Below the pieces are notes generated by a model. That model made no database searches. It saw only the letters and a program-made list of their open reading frames with translations, and was not told where the DNA came from. Positions 9,737-20,690 of a stretch of 64,000 nt of DNA are shown in pieces. The DNA lies in the NCBI GenBank assembly GCA_024516035.1, contig CM044957.1:62001-126000 (forward strand), in the 5' to 3' direction. A program made the position numbers and the translations under genes. The first letter of the stretch is position 1. The number at the start of each line of letters is the position of its first letter. This DNA is from Bactericera cockerelli. Taxonomy: Eukaryota; Arthropoda; Insecta; Hemiptera; Triozidae.

Positions 9737-10788
9737 CAGTAAACTTTGCCTATAACGACGGTCAGCAAAGGACCGGGAACTTTTCGTCGTTATAGGCGGA
9801 TGTCGTTATAACCAATTGTACCTATGTAGTTTCATATTCACTTTATGTGGGGGTAAAACTGTCAATACAAAGGTACATTTTAACAAAGTAATGGTTATAC
9901 GTTTGTTCTTTTGGATAAACAGTGTTATGAATAAACTTATATTACAGCATTAACATAATTAACAAATGAGAAGTTGTATTCATAAGTAATGTGGTACATA
10001 TTTTTTTTCTTTTTTAAAGATGAGTGAAATTGTTTCACAGCCATTTTTGTTTCGTAGCTATGAAACAGGAGCTACTGTGGACACTTATGGTCTATGTTGT
10101 AGCCTACCCAACCCGTAGTATGCCTCCCATGTGATGGGCGAGAAGTGACACAATACTTCCCAGTTAGGTGCAGGGTCAACACGAGCGCACTGGAAGGAAT
10201 CCCTTACAAACAACTGTAAGCCTGTAACCAAACTTTGAATAGATTTTTTTCTGTCGGCGCGGGGGTTCCAACCCGGGACCTTCAGAATGGCAAGCGAGTG
10301 CTTACCTACTGAGCTCTTCGTGCGCTCCATATATAATATATTTTTTGAAAAATTCCGTAATTTTAGATTGTCTCGCCTTCATAAGATAAATTATTGCAAG
10401 ACTTAATCCAATTACCGATACATATTCTCATTCTTTAAATTCTATGCAGTTCAGAAGTCAAAACAAAACTGGCATTGATTCTATGTTCAGCGACACGTGT
10501 CGTGGTCAGAGTTTCGGCAAAAATTAACAGGATAGACAATCCTTTCTACTCTTCATGTCGCCGTCGTACTTCATAGTCGAAGTATTTTTTCGACTAAGAA
10601 AGAAAAAAGTAAGAAAAAATATTTCATAGTCGAAGTTTTTTTTCATTTTTTGCACTGAAGTTTAGGGGAAACCAAGGGACTACGATATTTGGTCAATAGA
10701 ACAAGATAGGGGAAACCAAGGGACTACGATATTTGGTCGCTATAACCGCTTGGTCGTTATACCTCAGGTCGTTACAGGCGAAATTTAC
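9737..10788. mobile_element. Pogo/Tigger-like non-autonomous element
   Basis: The left end CAGTAAACTTTGCCTATAAC and the right end (complement of GTTACAGGCGAAATTTACT) are imperfect inverted repeats next to TA on both sides. The CAGT end and TA target fit the pogo/mariner group. Internally, GGACCGGGAACTTTTCGTCG and repeated CGTTATA motifs are present, and a roughly 30-bp segment GGGGAAACCAAGGGACTACG is directly duplicated at about 10670-10740. A SINE at 10000-10328 is inserted. No transposase is seen. Confidence 0.65.
10000..10328 (-). mobile_element. tRNA-derived SINE family A, minus
   Basis: On minus, the head reads GAGCTCAGTAGGTAAGCACT with a B box in GGTCCCGGGTTGGAACCCCC. The body has GGGATTCCTTCCAGTGCGCT and AAGTATTGTGTCACTTCTCG, and the poly-A tail lies at the left end. 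Family members: 19785-20280, 20430-20690, 47912-48225, 48603-48930, and the two copies near 52880 and 58036. Confidence 0.82.
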
Positions 10789-11610
10789 TAAATATACATG
10801 TAATCACGAGCTACAATAATGTAATCCGTCACAATGTAGCGTGATACTTCAATCTTTTATGTTTACACCAGATTTTTTTTTACCATACATGTTACTCAGG
10901 AAATATTTTCGTTTTCGATAATATTTGATGGTACAACAGCAAAAAAAAAACACTGCTAATTATGGACACAATACTTTCTCGTGATTTCACATCGTATACA
11001 CTTGCCAATTTTGAGATTTTATACTAAATCACTTTAATCTCCAAAACCGCTTAACTGATTTTTTTCAAATTTGTTTAATATGGTAGAATACTATTTTTCC
11101 TACATTCTAGATTCCACAAAAAATTCTGTGTCGGCAAGTGGTGAACCTTTTCTTGACTTTTTTGTCCAAAATTTTTGGATTTTCTTAAATATCAGAGTTA
11201 AATAATAATTATAATTAGTTTAAAAATAAATATAAATAGCTGATTTAAAACAATAATATGCATATACAATTATACATTCAGAATTTCATCAAAATCGGGT
11301 GTACCGTTCACGAGATATAAGGGTTTAAGTAAAATGTTAGTGGTCAGGCGCATGGTCTCTTTCACCCATAACCGTTAGTACGAATTCGATGAATTTAAAA
11401 TGGGACCATCTACAGGACGTCTTCTATATCCGTTGTGTAGGTTCCGAGATTTACGCGTTACAAGGAATATTTTTAACAGACCGACAGACGAACACAAAAC
11501 CAAAGTTGCTCAGGAGGTTATGAAACGTCCAGAAATATGAAAAAAAATTGAGCAAAAAAATATTTTTTTTTCAAAAACGAACACAATACTTCCGATTTCT
11601 AATATTAAGG

Positions 11611-11973
11611 TAGGATCACACGATATGGCAGAGCGACATATAATATGGCAATCTCCCTTGCCATAGCGTATGATCGATCTTTGTTTACATGACCAAACTA
11701 TTTGGGTCTATGGCGACAAGTTTTTTCTATGGTGCCATAGCGTATGGCAGGATCTATGGCATTCGTGTGAGTGCTTCATCACACACATGGTCTACAATAT
11801 GGAATGGTGACGACTGGCAGGCTTGTCTATGGCAAGGGGGAAGACGTACAATGCCATAGAGTTTTTTGTCACCTTATATGGCATCGTGTGAGTGCCATAG
11901 ATTATATGTGCCATTCGTTTTTATTCTCGCCATAGAAAATATGGCATCTGTGCTGCCATATAGTGTGATCCTA
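11611..11973. mobile_element. 363-bp MITE with ATATGGCA motifs
   Basis: The ends TAGGATCACACGATATGGCA and TGCCATATAGTGTGATCCTA are 20-bp near-perfect inverted repeats (one mismatch). The interior is dense in CCATAG/CTATGG and ATATGGCA motifs in both orientations, so the whole element can fold on itself. It is inserted in the middle of a TTTCTAATATTAGAAA palindrome. Confidence 0.85.
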
Positions 11974-12309
11974 AATTTAGAAATTTATCGGAAGTAAAAG
12001 TTTATCAGCTTATTTTCAAAGATTTCTTATCACCTACTTGGCTTATACCAAATCGATAGTGCACCAAGACATTAAAATTCAAAAGAGAAGAAATTTTCTA
12101 GGCATTTCTTAAGCAACGATGTAGGATCTTTCAATGACACTTTTTTCCACGAGTATAGTGAATTAATAATTGTGCAAGATCTCTTTTTATTTCGTCAGAA
12201 ATGAATTCGATGGGTAACGAACTCCTCCCTTTAACCTTTCTTCTAATATCTATAATCTATAGGTATTAAATATTCAGTAGTTGGTAACAAACCATAGTGA
12301 AAGATAGGA

Positions 12310-12500
12310 GAATCTGTAGCCACCTGAGTCGAGTGTGGACCGCGCTAGGCTTGTTCATACGGTGACCTGGGTTTGATTCCCAGCGTGGTCGGAATTTTTC
12401 GACTGTCTCATGAATGTTACGGATTTTCACTCATATCTCGTGAGAAAAAATGAGTTGCTACTTTAATGTGAGCAGCAACCAGTGGCGGAAAGGGAAAAAA
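12310..12500 (+). mobile_element. tRNA-derived SINE family E
   Basis: A-box-like GTCGAGTGTGGACCGCGC and B-box GGGTTTGATTCCCAGCGTGG head, followed by a body with CTCGTGAGAAAAAATGAGTT and AGCAACCAGTGGCGG. Related copies: 16548-16735, 61385-61535 and, on minus, 58975-59185. Confidence 0.75.
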
Positions 12501-12959
12501 CACTACGGGCAGAAGAAGGCCGCAACTGCCTGGCGTCGCTTTCGGGCGAAATACGAATATCCGTCGAACAGAGCAAGATAGAATAAAGCTACTAGTCGGA
12601 GTAGCTTATATTTTACTTCTGATAAATTTCTAATAGTAGAAATGGGAAGTATTGTGTTCGTTTTAAAAAAATAAAAATATTTTTTTGCTCTGATTTGATT
12701 TTTTTTTTATTTCTGGGCGTTTCATAACCTCCTGAGCAACTTTATATTTGTGTCCGTCTGTCTATCAGTCGGTCTATTATCCTGTTAAATACATTCCTTG
12801 TAACGCGCAAATCTCAGAAACTACTGAACGGATTTTGATGAAATTTTATACACACATAGGAGAGATATTGAAATTTTGCATGTGTATGCGTATTAGCGTT
12901 TTACATAATGCATTAATAATTATTTTTTTAATAAATTTTGATTGAGCTCTGATATTTAA

Positions 12960-13345
12960 GAAATTCCGAATTTTGGCCAACACTGATTGCCGCCCCTGGG
13001 TGTCCCCGCCCGCATTTGGGTACCGTTCAAAGGTGGAAAAGTATCTACCCGCCGAGATGAACTCTTTCGGTTCCAGGAAATCTTTGTATTTCTACCGTAA
13101 AACCGCAACAGCCTGGCGCCGCTTTCGGGTGGAATTACGCGGTACGAAGCAAGATAGAAAAAAACATTAGTCGAAGGAGTCTTCTAAAATTTTCTTAGAA
13201 TACGAATCGAAAATCATCTTTAAATTTGGAAAATATTTTAGGCTAACTTTAATCGCCGACCCTAGGCGGCGCCACCGCTTTCAAAGGTGAAAAAGTGTCT
13301 GCCCGCCGCGCCGGGACGAACACTTTTGACTCCTATCATAAAACC
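12960..13345 (+). repeat. Diverged units of the 270-bp repeat
   Basis: ATTGCCGCCCCTGGGTGTCC, CCTGGCGCCGCTTTCGGGTG and GAGCAAGATAG-type strings mark two diverged units of the family that forms a tandem array at 17539-18310. A further partial unit is at 12485-12600. No coding signal. Confidence 0.7.
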
Positions 13346-13608
13346 AACTTGTTCCTAATCCTAGATACTCAATATTATGTATTCCTATGTTATGTATTTC
13401 TGTATACATGAGACCTGTAGTATCTATTGATGACTCACACTCGAGAGTTTTATCAGTTAATGGGTGTTTTTCTCGTTTTCATCAAGAGAATCTATGAATA
13501 ACGATGGCAAAACAATAGCTTTTGAAGACCCAAAATAAAAACCTGTGATAGAGCAGTATCCTTTGAATTGCTTCTTGTATTTTTGTTTTTTTTTTTTTTT
13601 TTGTCTCC

Positions 13609-14100
13609 TTATTACTTTCTTTATCCTATAGAAAGGAAAGTATTGTATCTGTCGAGAATTTGATCTATTCAGTTTTTCACATTTCTGGACGATATCAAAA
13701 AAGATGTTTTCAGACATTTGTCCGTGCGGCTATCTGTCTGTCTGTGAACAAGATATCTATAGAATGGTAAGAGCTAGGACTTGAATTTGGTATGGAAATT
13801 AATTTTATACACCAAACGAACCGCGAAACTTTTGGTTGAAATCGGCCGCATACAAAAAAAATTGGAGAACAACATTTTGGACCTCGGCCTCAATTTACCG
13901 GTATTTTGGGGGGGACCCGTTTTGACTAACTTTTTTGTTATTTATCCTGGATGGAGGTTGTGACATATCAAATTTAATGATTTTGAAGTATCGATTACGA
14001 ATTTGGCAATTATTTTTAGCTATCTGTTACCGTTGAGTCAATAGTGCCTGAATTTGACTTCTTTTTGGAGGATAAGGAAAGTCGTGTGATGTTTACACCA
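13609..14100 (+). repeat. Interspersed repeat, GGAAAGTATTGTA family
   Basis: Begins near TAGAAAGGAAAGTATTGTAT and ends near GATAAGGAAAGTCGTGTGAT with GTTTACACCAGA. The middle has TTTTCACATTTCTGGACGA, TTTTGGTTGAAATCGGCCGC and TTTACCGGTATTTTGGGGGG. A longer copy lies at 46415-47090, and a minus fragment near 49565-49620. The class is unknown to me. Confidence 0.7.
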
Positions 14101-14756
14101 GAATTTTTTCTAATGGAAATAGTTTTTGTTTGATACTTGAGAGAAATTTCTAATATTAGTAATCGAATTCACGAGTAAGTATTGAGTCTATAATATTGGT
14201 AGAGTATTTTTTGCTTGTTTTAGTTAAAAGTAGTGTTTTGAAAACCTGTAATATCGAGTGAGTGATCAATCTATGTATATTTTTTACCTTGACAATTCTT
14301 TTAACTTCTTAAATTACCTGTAATGAACCATATCGAATTATATAAGTCACAAGAAAGATTCCGATATTTTGTCGATTTTTAGCTATTACCTTATTTCTTG
14401 TAATTGAAACAGTGCCTAGCTGCCTAGTGTAAAACATGTGATGCCGTACTCAAGACCCTAGGAGCATCTACAAAAGGATTACATGCATACACATTTACAC
14501 ATCTTTGGACAAAACACAAGAAAAATGTTCTCAGACCATCAACCTCCACGAGTTAATTGGTAGAGAAATCAGCTGCTCATGAACCTCCACAAAAGAGAAA
14601 AAGAAGATTACGCTTTCACAAGCAGAAGCTCAAGTTCAGGTGACAAATTCAATGATGTTTTGGCCAGAATTACAGCGCTTGAGGGTGTAGGTAGTTGGTC
14701 AAGTCAAACGATCCGAGAGAGCTTCTCCGAGCTTCGTAAATAAATATACAACTTCT
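14101..14756. other. Non-coding stretch, no gene seen
   Basis: AT-rich with no open frame of note and no recognisable repeat apart from short motifs. Confidence 0.35.
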
Positions 14757-15076
14757 TCTTCTTTCACTTTGTCTTTCCCAATCCTACTTGGAGTCGGCAT
14801 TGTTCAACCTCATGGTTGAGGTTGGTTGTGGCAAATGTTTTACGGCTAGATGACCATCCTAACACCAACAATTCTATTTGATTTTTCGCTGGGAATTAAT
14901 GTGGGAAAGCTACCCACATTAAACTTACCCAGCCTGGTTAGGGCCGCCAATGCCAGCCTCGCGTGTTTGGGGGAACAGAATTTTCTTTGTGAAAAGTGTG
15001 CTCCGACCGGTAATCGAACTCAGAATCTCTGTACTACGGGCAGTAGTCACAACCGTTACGCCATGGAAGCTGGCGT
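14757..15076 (-). mobile_element. tRNA-derived SINE family B, minus
   Basis: On minus: head CTTCCATGGCGTAACGGTTG, B box GAGTTCGATTACCGGTCGGA, core with AGGCTGGGTAAGTTTAATGT, tail with CAACCATGAGGTTGAAC and a T/C-rich end. It matches the copy at 7345 along its length. Confidence 0.82.
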
Positions 15077-15479
15077 ATATAAATAGAACTTGATCTGCCC
15101 ATTATTGTTTCTATTTTTATACTAAAATTGTACATTGTTAATAGTATGTTGAAAAAAAGTAATTCATAAACCATGTTTATTTATTGAAAAACACAAAAAA
15201 TGTTGTTTTTTTATGTTGTTTGTGCAGGATGATAGAAAATACACGTTCAAATTTTCAGAAATGGAACTGATTTATTCATGGATCAAGCTGCCAGTCCATA
15301 AGGGAAATACATAAATCGTGGATGAACTAACTACAGGATCTAACAGTTTGCCTTTATCATAGGTATTTTAAAGCGCTATGAAATCCCGATATTCCGAGAT
15401 CGCCAATTTTCGGGATTGAAATAGTCCCGGGATTGTAAACCCTAAATACGAATCAAATGTCAATTTTAAAGTTTGAACA

Positions 15480-16135
15480 TAATTTTTGGCCAACCGTGAT
15501 TGCCGCCCCTTGCCGTCTCCGCCCACGACTCAGTTCATCAAGACAACTCCTTTTGGATTCCAGGATTTTTTTTTATCTCCAACCGTAAGGTCGCAACTAC
15601 CTTGAGACGCTTTCGGGCGGAATACCCGCCGTACGGAGCAAAAAAAAAAAACGAATAGGATACCTTTAATTTTTTTGTAGTATTGAGTCAATTTCATATT
15701 TAAAACATGATTTTCGGCCAACCCTCCATTCGCTGGGAATCGTACCAGCTACCCACATTACCCTCACACAGCCTGGGTAGGGCCGGAAATGCTAGCCTCA
15801 CATGAACGGAGGGAACAGAATTTTCTGTGTGAAAAATCTGCTCCAACCGGGGATCGAACTCAGGATCTCTGGACTACGGACAGTAGTCACAACCACTTAA
15901 TAATTAATTATTAATACATATAAATAGACCGACGAGTGAGCAAGAAGATTGTCAGCTCGCAGAGACAAATACTTTTGATGCCAGGAATTTTTTCCTACCG
16001 TAAGGCTGCAACTACCTGGCGACACTTTCAGGCGGAATAACCGCCGAGCGGAGCAAGATACGAAAAGACAATAGTCGGAGAATCCCTTTGAATTTTTTGT
16101 AGGGTAAAAAATCAAATGTCTATTTTCCCCTATCA
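15480..16135 (-). repeat. 270-bp-family units around a truncated SINE
   Basis: Two diverged units of the GCCGCCCC/GGCGACGC family lie at about 15480-15718 (plus-sense GATTGCCGCCCCTTGCCGTC) and 15905-16135. Between them, at 15719-15895, is a minus-strand family B SINE (GATCGAACTCAGGATCTCTG on plus) with its tail missing. No gene. Confidence 0.65.
15719..15895 (-). mobile_element. tRNA-derived SINE family B, truncated
   Basis: On minus it has the head, a B box (GAGTTCGATCCCCGGTTGGA) and the core up to CGAATGGAGGGTT. The 3' tail with the CAACCATGAGG motif is absent. Confidence 0.75.
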
Positions 16136-16141
16136 TCACCC

Positions 16142-17330
16142 TGGACAATGTTTATCCCTATTGTTCACTATGACCTACGAAAACTAGACAAAAATATTGC
16201 TTTCCCTCAAGAAATATTACACGCTTACTACTCCGTCATAGATAAATTATCAGATTATCATTTATTATTTACCGATGAATCAAAAAATGCAAATCATGTG
16301 TCAGCCGCTTTTTTTGTAATGAAAACTACAACTTCAGTGTGAAACTAAATCCCTATGTTGTATTAGCAATGCCGAACTTACATGTATCTTCATGTTCACA
16401 AAGAACAATCCAAAAATTTCTAATCTATTCTGACTCATTGAGTGCCCTTCAGTCGTTACAAAATTTTCCCTCCTCTAACTCCATAGCACAGGAAATTATA
16501 ATATAAATATCTATCCTCCACAATAAGAAACATAAATTCCAAGTAATAGTCACCGTGGCAGAGTGATTTAGCGCGCTAGGCATTGCACGCATGGTGACCT
16601 GGGTTCGATTCCCAGCGGGGCAGGAATTTTTCTGCTCTGTACTTGGATGTTCGGGTTCCACTTATACCTCGTGAGGAAAAATGAGTAGTTACTTGTATGA
16701 GTAACGACCAGTGGCGGCATTACCAGAGTAAAAAGAAATTAATGTAATAGAATTCAAAAAGCACAGGAGGCTCTTAGTAATGCTGTGCTACCCACAACAA
16801 TTGTGAAGAGGCCTTGTGCTTCACCACAAACCAAATCATACATACAACATAAATTCCATCTAGAATTCTTATGGATCCCCTCACACATGGGTATACCTGG
16901 CAACGAAGGAGCAGACCAACTCGAAAAGAAGGATTGAGTAGTATAACATCCCGTTGATTAATAGAATACCGATCCATGATTACAAGAACGTTGTGAAGAA
17001 AAAAATTGTTACACAATGCATGGTGAATGGACAAATTTAACTGAAAACAAATTGCGAGAAATAAAGTCTGAGAACAAACCTTGGCACCCCCCTTTCTACA
17101 TAAAAAGGATGGAGCAGGTCTCTCTCACACGTCTCCGCATTGGACACACTACCTCACCCATTGTTATCTAAAAAAAGGACCCTCCCCCTTTCTACGAAGT
17201 TTGTTCATGTAGATTAACAGTAAAACACACCCTAAGAGATTGTATTAAGTACCAAACGTTAAGAGACCCAGATGATTTATAATCTTGCTCAATTGAAAAT
17301 AAAAGCGCAATCTTAACTTTTCTGAACAAA
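16142..17330 (+). pseudogene. LINE remnant: RNase H and C-terminal region
   Basis: Fragments in several frames encode an RNase H-like stretch: HLLFTDESKN (about 16258), YSDSLSALQSL (about 16425) and FLWIPSHMGIPGNEGADQL (about 16868). They continue with a tail that includes VSLTRLRIGHTTSP (about 17120) and VKHTLRDCIKY (about 17223). This order (RNase H, then LTRLRIGH and a Cys/His-type end) is characteristic of RNase H-bearing LINEs of insects. A family E SINE interrupts it at 16548-16735. Stops and frame shifts are frequent, so it is a dead copy with no RT part here. Confidence 0.75.
16548..16735 (+). mobile_element. tRNA-derived SINE family E, inserted in LINE remnant
   Basis: Head GTGGCAGAGTGATTTAGCGC with B box CTGGGTTCGATTCCCAGCGG, body CTCGTGAGGAAAAATGAGTA, and the family E signature GTAACGACCAGTGGCGGCAT. 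It interrupts the RNase H reading frame. Confidence 0.82.
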
Positions 17331-17538
17331 ACTACATTCATAATGTAATTTTTTTTTAACTGTATATAGTGTATATGACAAAAAAAATGTACGGTAGTAT
17401 TGATGATTATGCTGTGTTATTGCAACCTGACAAAAGTTAGGCAGCATCGTTTATATTTTAAATAAACTGTAATATAAATGGCACACTTTATTAAATTTCA
17501 CAACAAAAACAGTCGATTTTAATATATGAACATTTTTT

Positions 17539-18310
17539 TTGACCAACTGTGATTGCCGCCCCTGGGCGTCTCCGCCCACCCGGGGGTGCCGTGGGTGGAA
17601 AAGTGTCAGCTCGCAGAGACCAATACTTTTGATTCCAGGATTTTTTTTCTTAATTCCTACCGTAAGGCAGCAACGACCTGGCGACGCTTCCGGGCGGAAT
17701 ATCCGCCGAACGGAGCAAGATAGAAAAAAACCAATAGTCGGAAAATCCCTTTAAATTTTTTGTAGAATAAAAATCAAATGTCGATATTAATATATAAACA
17801 CATTTTTCGACCAACTGTGATTACCGCCCCTGGGCGTCTCCGCCCACCCGGGGGTGCCGTTTAAGGGTGGAAAAGTGTCAGCTCACAGAGACAAATTCTT
17901 TTGATTCCGGGATTTTTTTTCTTAATTCCTACTTTAAGGCCTCAACGACCTGGCGACGCTTCAGGGCGGAATATCCGCCGAACGGAGCAAGATAGAAAAA
18001 AACCAATAGTCGGAAAATCCCTTTAAATTTTTTGTAGAATAAAAATCAAATGTCAATAATAATATATGAACACATTTTTCGACCAACTGTGATTGCCGCC
18101 CCTGGGCGTCTCCGCCCACCCGGGGGTGTCGTTTTAGGGTGGAAAAGTGTCAGCTCACAGAGACAAATTCTTTTGATTCCAAGAATTTTTTTCTTAATTC
18201 TTAGTGTAAGGCCGCAACGACCTGGCGACGCTTCCGGGCGGAATATCCGCCGAACGGAGCAAGATAGAATAAAACCAATACCTAGTCGGAAATATTATCA
18301 ACCGAGCGAC
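17539..18310 (+). repeat. Tandem array, three units of about 270 bp
   Basis: The string GATTGCCGCCCCTGGGCGTC (or a one-base variant) starts units at 17551, 17819 and 18091, giving periods of 268 and 272 bp. Each unit has a GC-rich first half (CACCCGGGGGTG, GGCGACGCTT, GGCGGAATATCCGCCGAACG) and an AT-rich second half. Units are very similar, so the array is fairly recent. Diverged copies lie upstream at 12485-16135. Confidence 0.9.
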
Positions 18311-18720
18311 CCCTAAATTAATACATGTAAATAGACCGACGAGTGAGCTAGAAGATTAGCGTGAAGTTCTTGGACGACATATTTGAAAAAAGCCCCTTCA
18401 AAAATAAATTTAAAGAAAAGAAGATAAAAACAATACTTCCGATTTCTAATATTAGAAATTTCTCGGAAGTAAAATAAACAATCATACAAAAATAAAAAAA
18501 TTCGTATTATCCTCTACTCTACGACACTACCACGAAGTCTCTGTAGTTGCACACGAAAAACACCCTTAGCTAGAGAGACCACGAGACACCACCGAAAAAC
18601 AGTGATTTCCACGATGTGAGTAACATCTAAAAAAAAAAAAAAATCTTCAATTTCCTCAGAAATATACCAGTCCAATGTTTTTTAAAGAAAAATAGCATAA
18701 AATTATTAAAATATTAAAGT
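18311..18720. other. Non-coding stretch with TTTCTAATATTAGAAA palindrome
   Basis: At 18431-18475 the sequence ACTTCCGATTTCTAATATTA continues as AGAAATTTCTCGGAAGT, an inverted repeat of about 40 bp also found in the foldback at 11590/12630. No gene. Confidence 0.6.
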
Positions 18721-18902
18721 TATTCATTGAAACAATTACACGGACCTGATTTTGTCCTTGTACTTGTTCGTGTGTATGTGTATGTCCTTCCTATTGTGTG
18801 AAATTCCAGGTGGGTCTCTCTAGTTATATGGCGCACATGCACACATACACACATACACACATACACACATACATACAGACAGCTTTCTTTTATAGATATA
18901 GA
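18721..18902 (-). mobile_element. Helitron 5' fragment
   Basis: On minus it starts TCTATATCTATAAAAGAAAG at 18902 and continues CTGTCTGTATG with a GT/TA tract, the same 5' end as Helitron copy 2 (59219). The inner part (GGAATTTCACACAATAGG on minus) differs from copies 1 and 2, so it is a different sub-family or a chimera. Confidence 0.6.
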
Positions 18903-19077
18903 TTGTATAATCATTATTTTTATTTATTTATTTACATTGTATAATCATTATTTTTATTTATTTTATGATGACTGAGTATGTTAAATAAATAAGGCGTTAT
19001 CATTGAGAAATGAATTATAAAGAATGTTCCGAAAAAATAATTTACCTATGTCCTAATTTCTGGAATTTTTATAGAGA

Positions 19078-19165
19078 CATGGGTGTTACCCTCTACTCGT
19101 TGGAAATCGCACTATACACCCACATCAACCTCAGCCAGCCTGGGTTGGTCCGGAAACACTCCTCG
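19078..19165 (-). mobile_element. SINE core fragment
   Basis: On minus: CAGGCTGGCTGAGGTTGATG, then CCAACGAGTAGAGGGTAACA. This is the shared core only, without a 5S or tRNA head. Confidence 0.6.
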
Positions 19166-19226
19166 CTCCACCTACTTCTCCTTCATTTCAACTTCTTTAG
19201 TTTCACTCTCACATTTTATTATTACA

Positions 19227-19513
19227 ATTGAGGGCTCTAGTATCAAAACCGGCTCTCTCCACTTTTTCTAATTTTAGAGGATGGGCAAAACACATATTGA
19301 ACGATAACCCTTTAATCAATTTATTTGATTCTGGAGAAAGAACAGTTTGAAAATGAACGCATATTTTACAACAGAATTACTATGGGAGAGAGTAGGTTTT
19401 GAGATGTAATGTTTTTTACAGTCCATGCGACTTTAAAAAGAAATTCCAGGGGTACCAAAACCTCATTTTCAATTTTTTTGAAGAGAGCAGGTTTTGATAC
19501 TAGAGCCCTCAAT
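19227..19513. mobile_element. MITE with TIR of about 25 bp
   Basis: TTGAGGGCTCTAGTATCAAA plus ACC at 19228-19250 is repeated perfectly inverted at 19490-19512, and the match extends weakly inward (GGCTCTCTCC against GAAGAGAGCA). AATT lies at both ends and may be part of the target duplication. No coding content. Confidence 0.82.
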
Positions 19514-19784
19514 TTCTTAAACCTCCTCTAACACCCTTGATTTTCCCCGGGCACATATTTTCTTCTCAGAACGTTGAATAGAATACATAAGAAATTACAT
19601 ACATTATGTAGATTAAGTAGCATACAGAAAGTAATATATTATGCTCCGTACACCCTCAAACCTCACACAAACATGTAAGATGGAAAGACTGAGATTGCTT
19701 GCCTTAGAAAAGCGAGGAATATAAAAAACACAGCGTGTTAAAAAAAGAAACATACTATCACCAAAAAAAAATTAAGATCATTTT

Positions 19785-20280
19785 CAGAGCCTTTTTTAAT
19801 TCGTAGCCATGAATCAGGAGCTACTTTCTGTCCCAGTAGCTCAGTGGTAAAGGCGGCACTCTGTAAAGCCAGAGATTCCAGAGGTCATGGGTTGGAAATC
19901 CAGCCGGGACAAGACAAGTTATCCTCCCATTTAGAATTTTTACCACATAATAATATGTCTTGGGCTTACTGCTGGAACAATGGGACTTTAATAGTCCTAA
20001 TCGGGCAGTATAAATAAGATGATATTATTATTATTATTATTACTTTAGACGCTTGTGGTCTGTGTTGTAGCCTACCCATCCAGTAGTTTGTCTCCCATCT
20101 ATTTGGCGAGATGTGACATAATACTTCCCATTTAGGTGCTGGGTCATTTAAGAGCTGAAGTTGTATATGGTATCCCTCACAAACAACTGTAAACAAATTA
20201 AGAATTTGTCGACTCGGGGGATAGAACCCGAGACCTCCTCATAGCAAGCGAGAACTTAACCACTGAGCTTATCGCGCGCT
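19785..20280 (-). mobile_element. tRNA-derived SINE family A, split by a family C SINE
   Basis: The tail half (19785-19831, plus-sense CGTAGCCATGAATCAGGAGC) and the head half (20043-20280) belong to one minus-strand family A SINE. A plus-strand family C SINE with an ATT tail sits between them. ACTTT flanks the insert on both sides, the expected target duplication. Confidence 0.8.
19832..20042 (+). mobile_element. tRNA-derived SINE family C
   Basis: Head GTCCCAGTAGCTCAGTGGTA (A box) and a degenerate B box, ending CAGCCGGGAC, so the acceptor-like ends GTCCC/GGGAC pair. Body: CACATAATAATATGTCTTGG and GGGACTTTAATAGTCCTAAT, then an (ATT)n tail. Other copies at 39481-39765 and 45497-45711. Confidence 0.85.
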
Positions 20281-20429
20281 CAAAAAAAAATTAGTTAGTT
20301 ATCATAATACACAAATTAATCATAATATACGTTGTTAACAACAATTACTGTTGTTATTAAGTCACGATTATATTTAACAGCCTGGTAATTCTCATCATGT
20401 TTGGGTTCGATCAGGGACCTCCGTGAGTG

Positions 20430-20690
20430 TTTCACAGCCTCTTTTATTTCGTAGTCATGAAACAGGAGCTATACTGTAAACGCTTTTGGTCTGTGTTGTA
20501 GCTTGCATTCCGTATTATGCCTCCCTTCTGATGGGTGAGAAGTGACACTTACTTCAAATTTAGGTACTGGGTCAACAAGGGCGCAACGGATAACTGTAAC
20601 CAAATCATGAATACAATTTTTTCGATTATGGGGTTCGAACCCGGCACTTTCCACATGGTAAGCAAGGATCTTACCACTAAGCTAACCGTG
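20430..20690 (-). mobile_element. tRNA-derived SINE family A, minus
   Basis: Plus-sense tail TTTCACAGCCTCTTTTATTT, body GTCTGTGTTGTAGCTTGC and GATGGGTGAGAAGTGACACT, and head complement CTTACCACTAAGCTAACCGT. More diverged than the 48603 copy. Confidence 0.78.

Larger units (their letters stand above)
11280..12960. repeat. Long imperfect foldback (inverted repeat)
   Basis: The arm at about 11280-11605 (minus sense GAGCAACTTTGGTTTTGTGT, CGTTTCATAACCTCCTGAGC) recurs inverted at about 12620-12960. Near the inner ends both arms carry AACGAACACAATACTTCC followed by a TTTCTAATATTAGAAA-type palindrome. A MITE (11611-11973) sits in one palindrome and a SINE (12310-12500) in the loop. It is likely a foldback DNA transposon or two inverted copies of one repeat. 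No gene. Confidence 0.6.
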
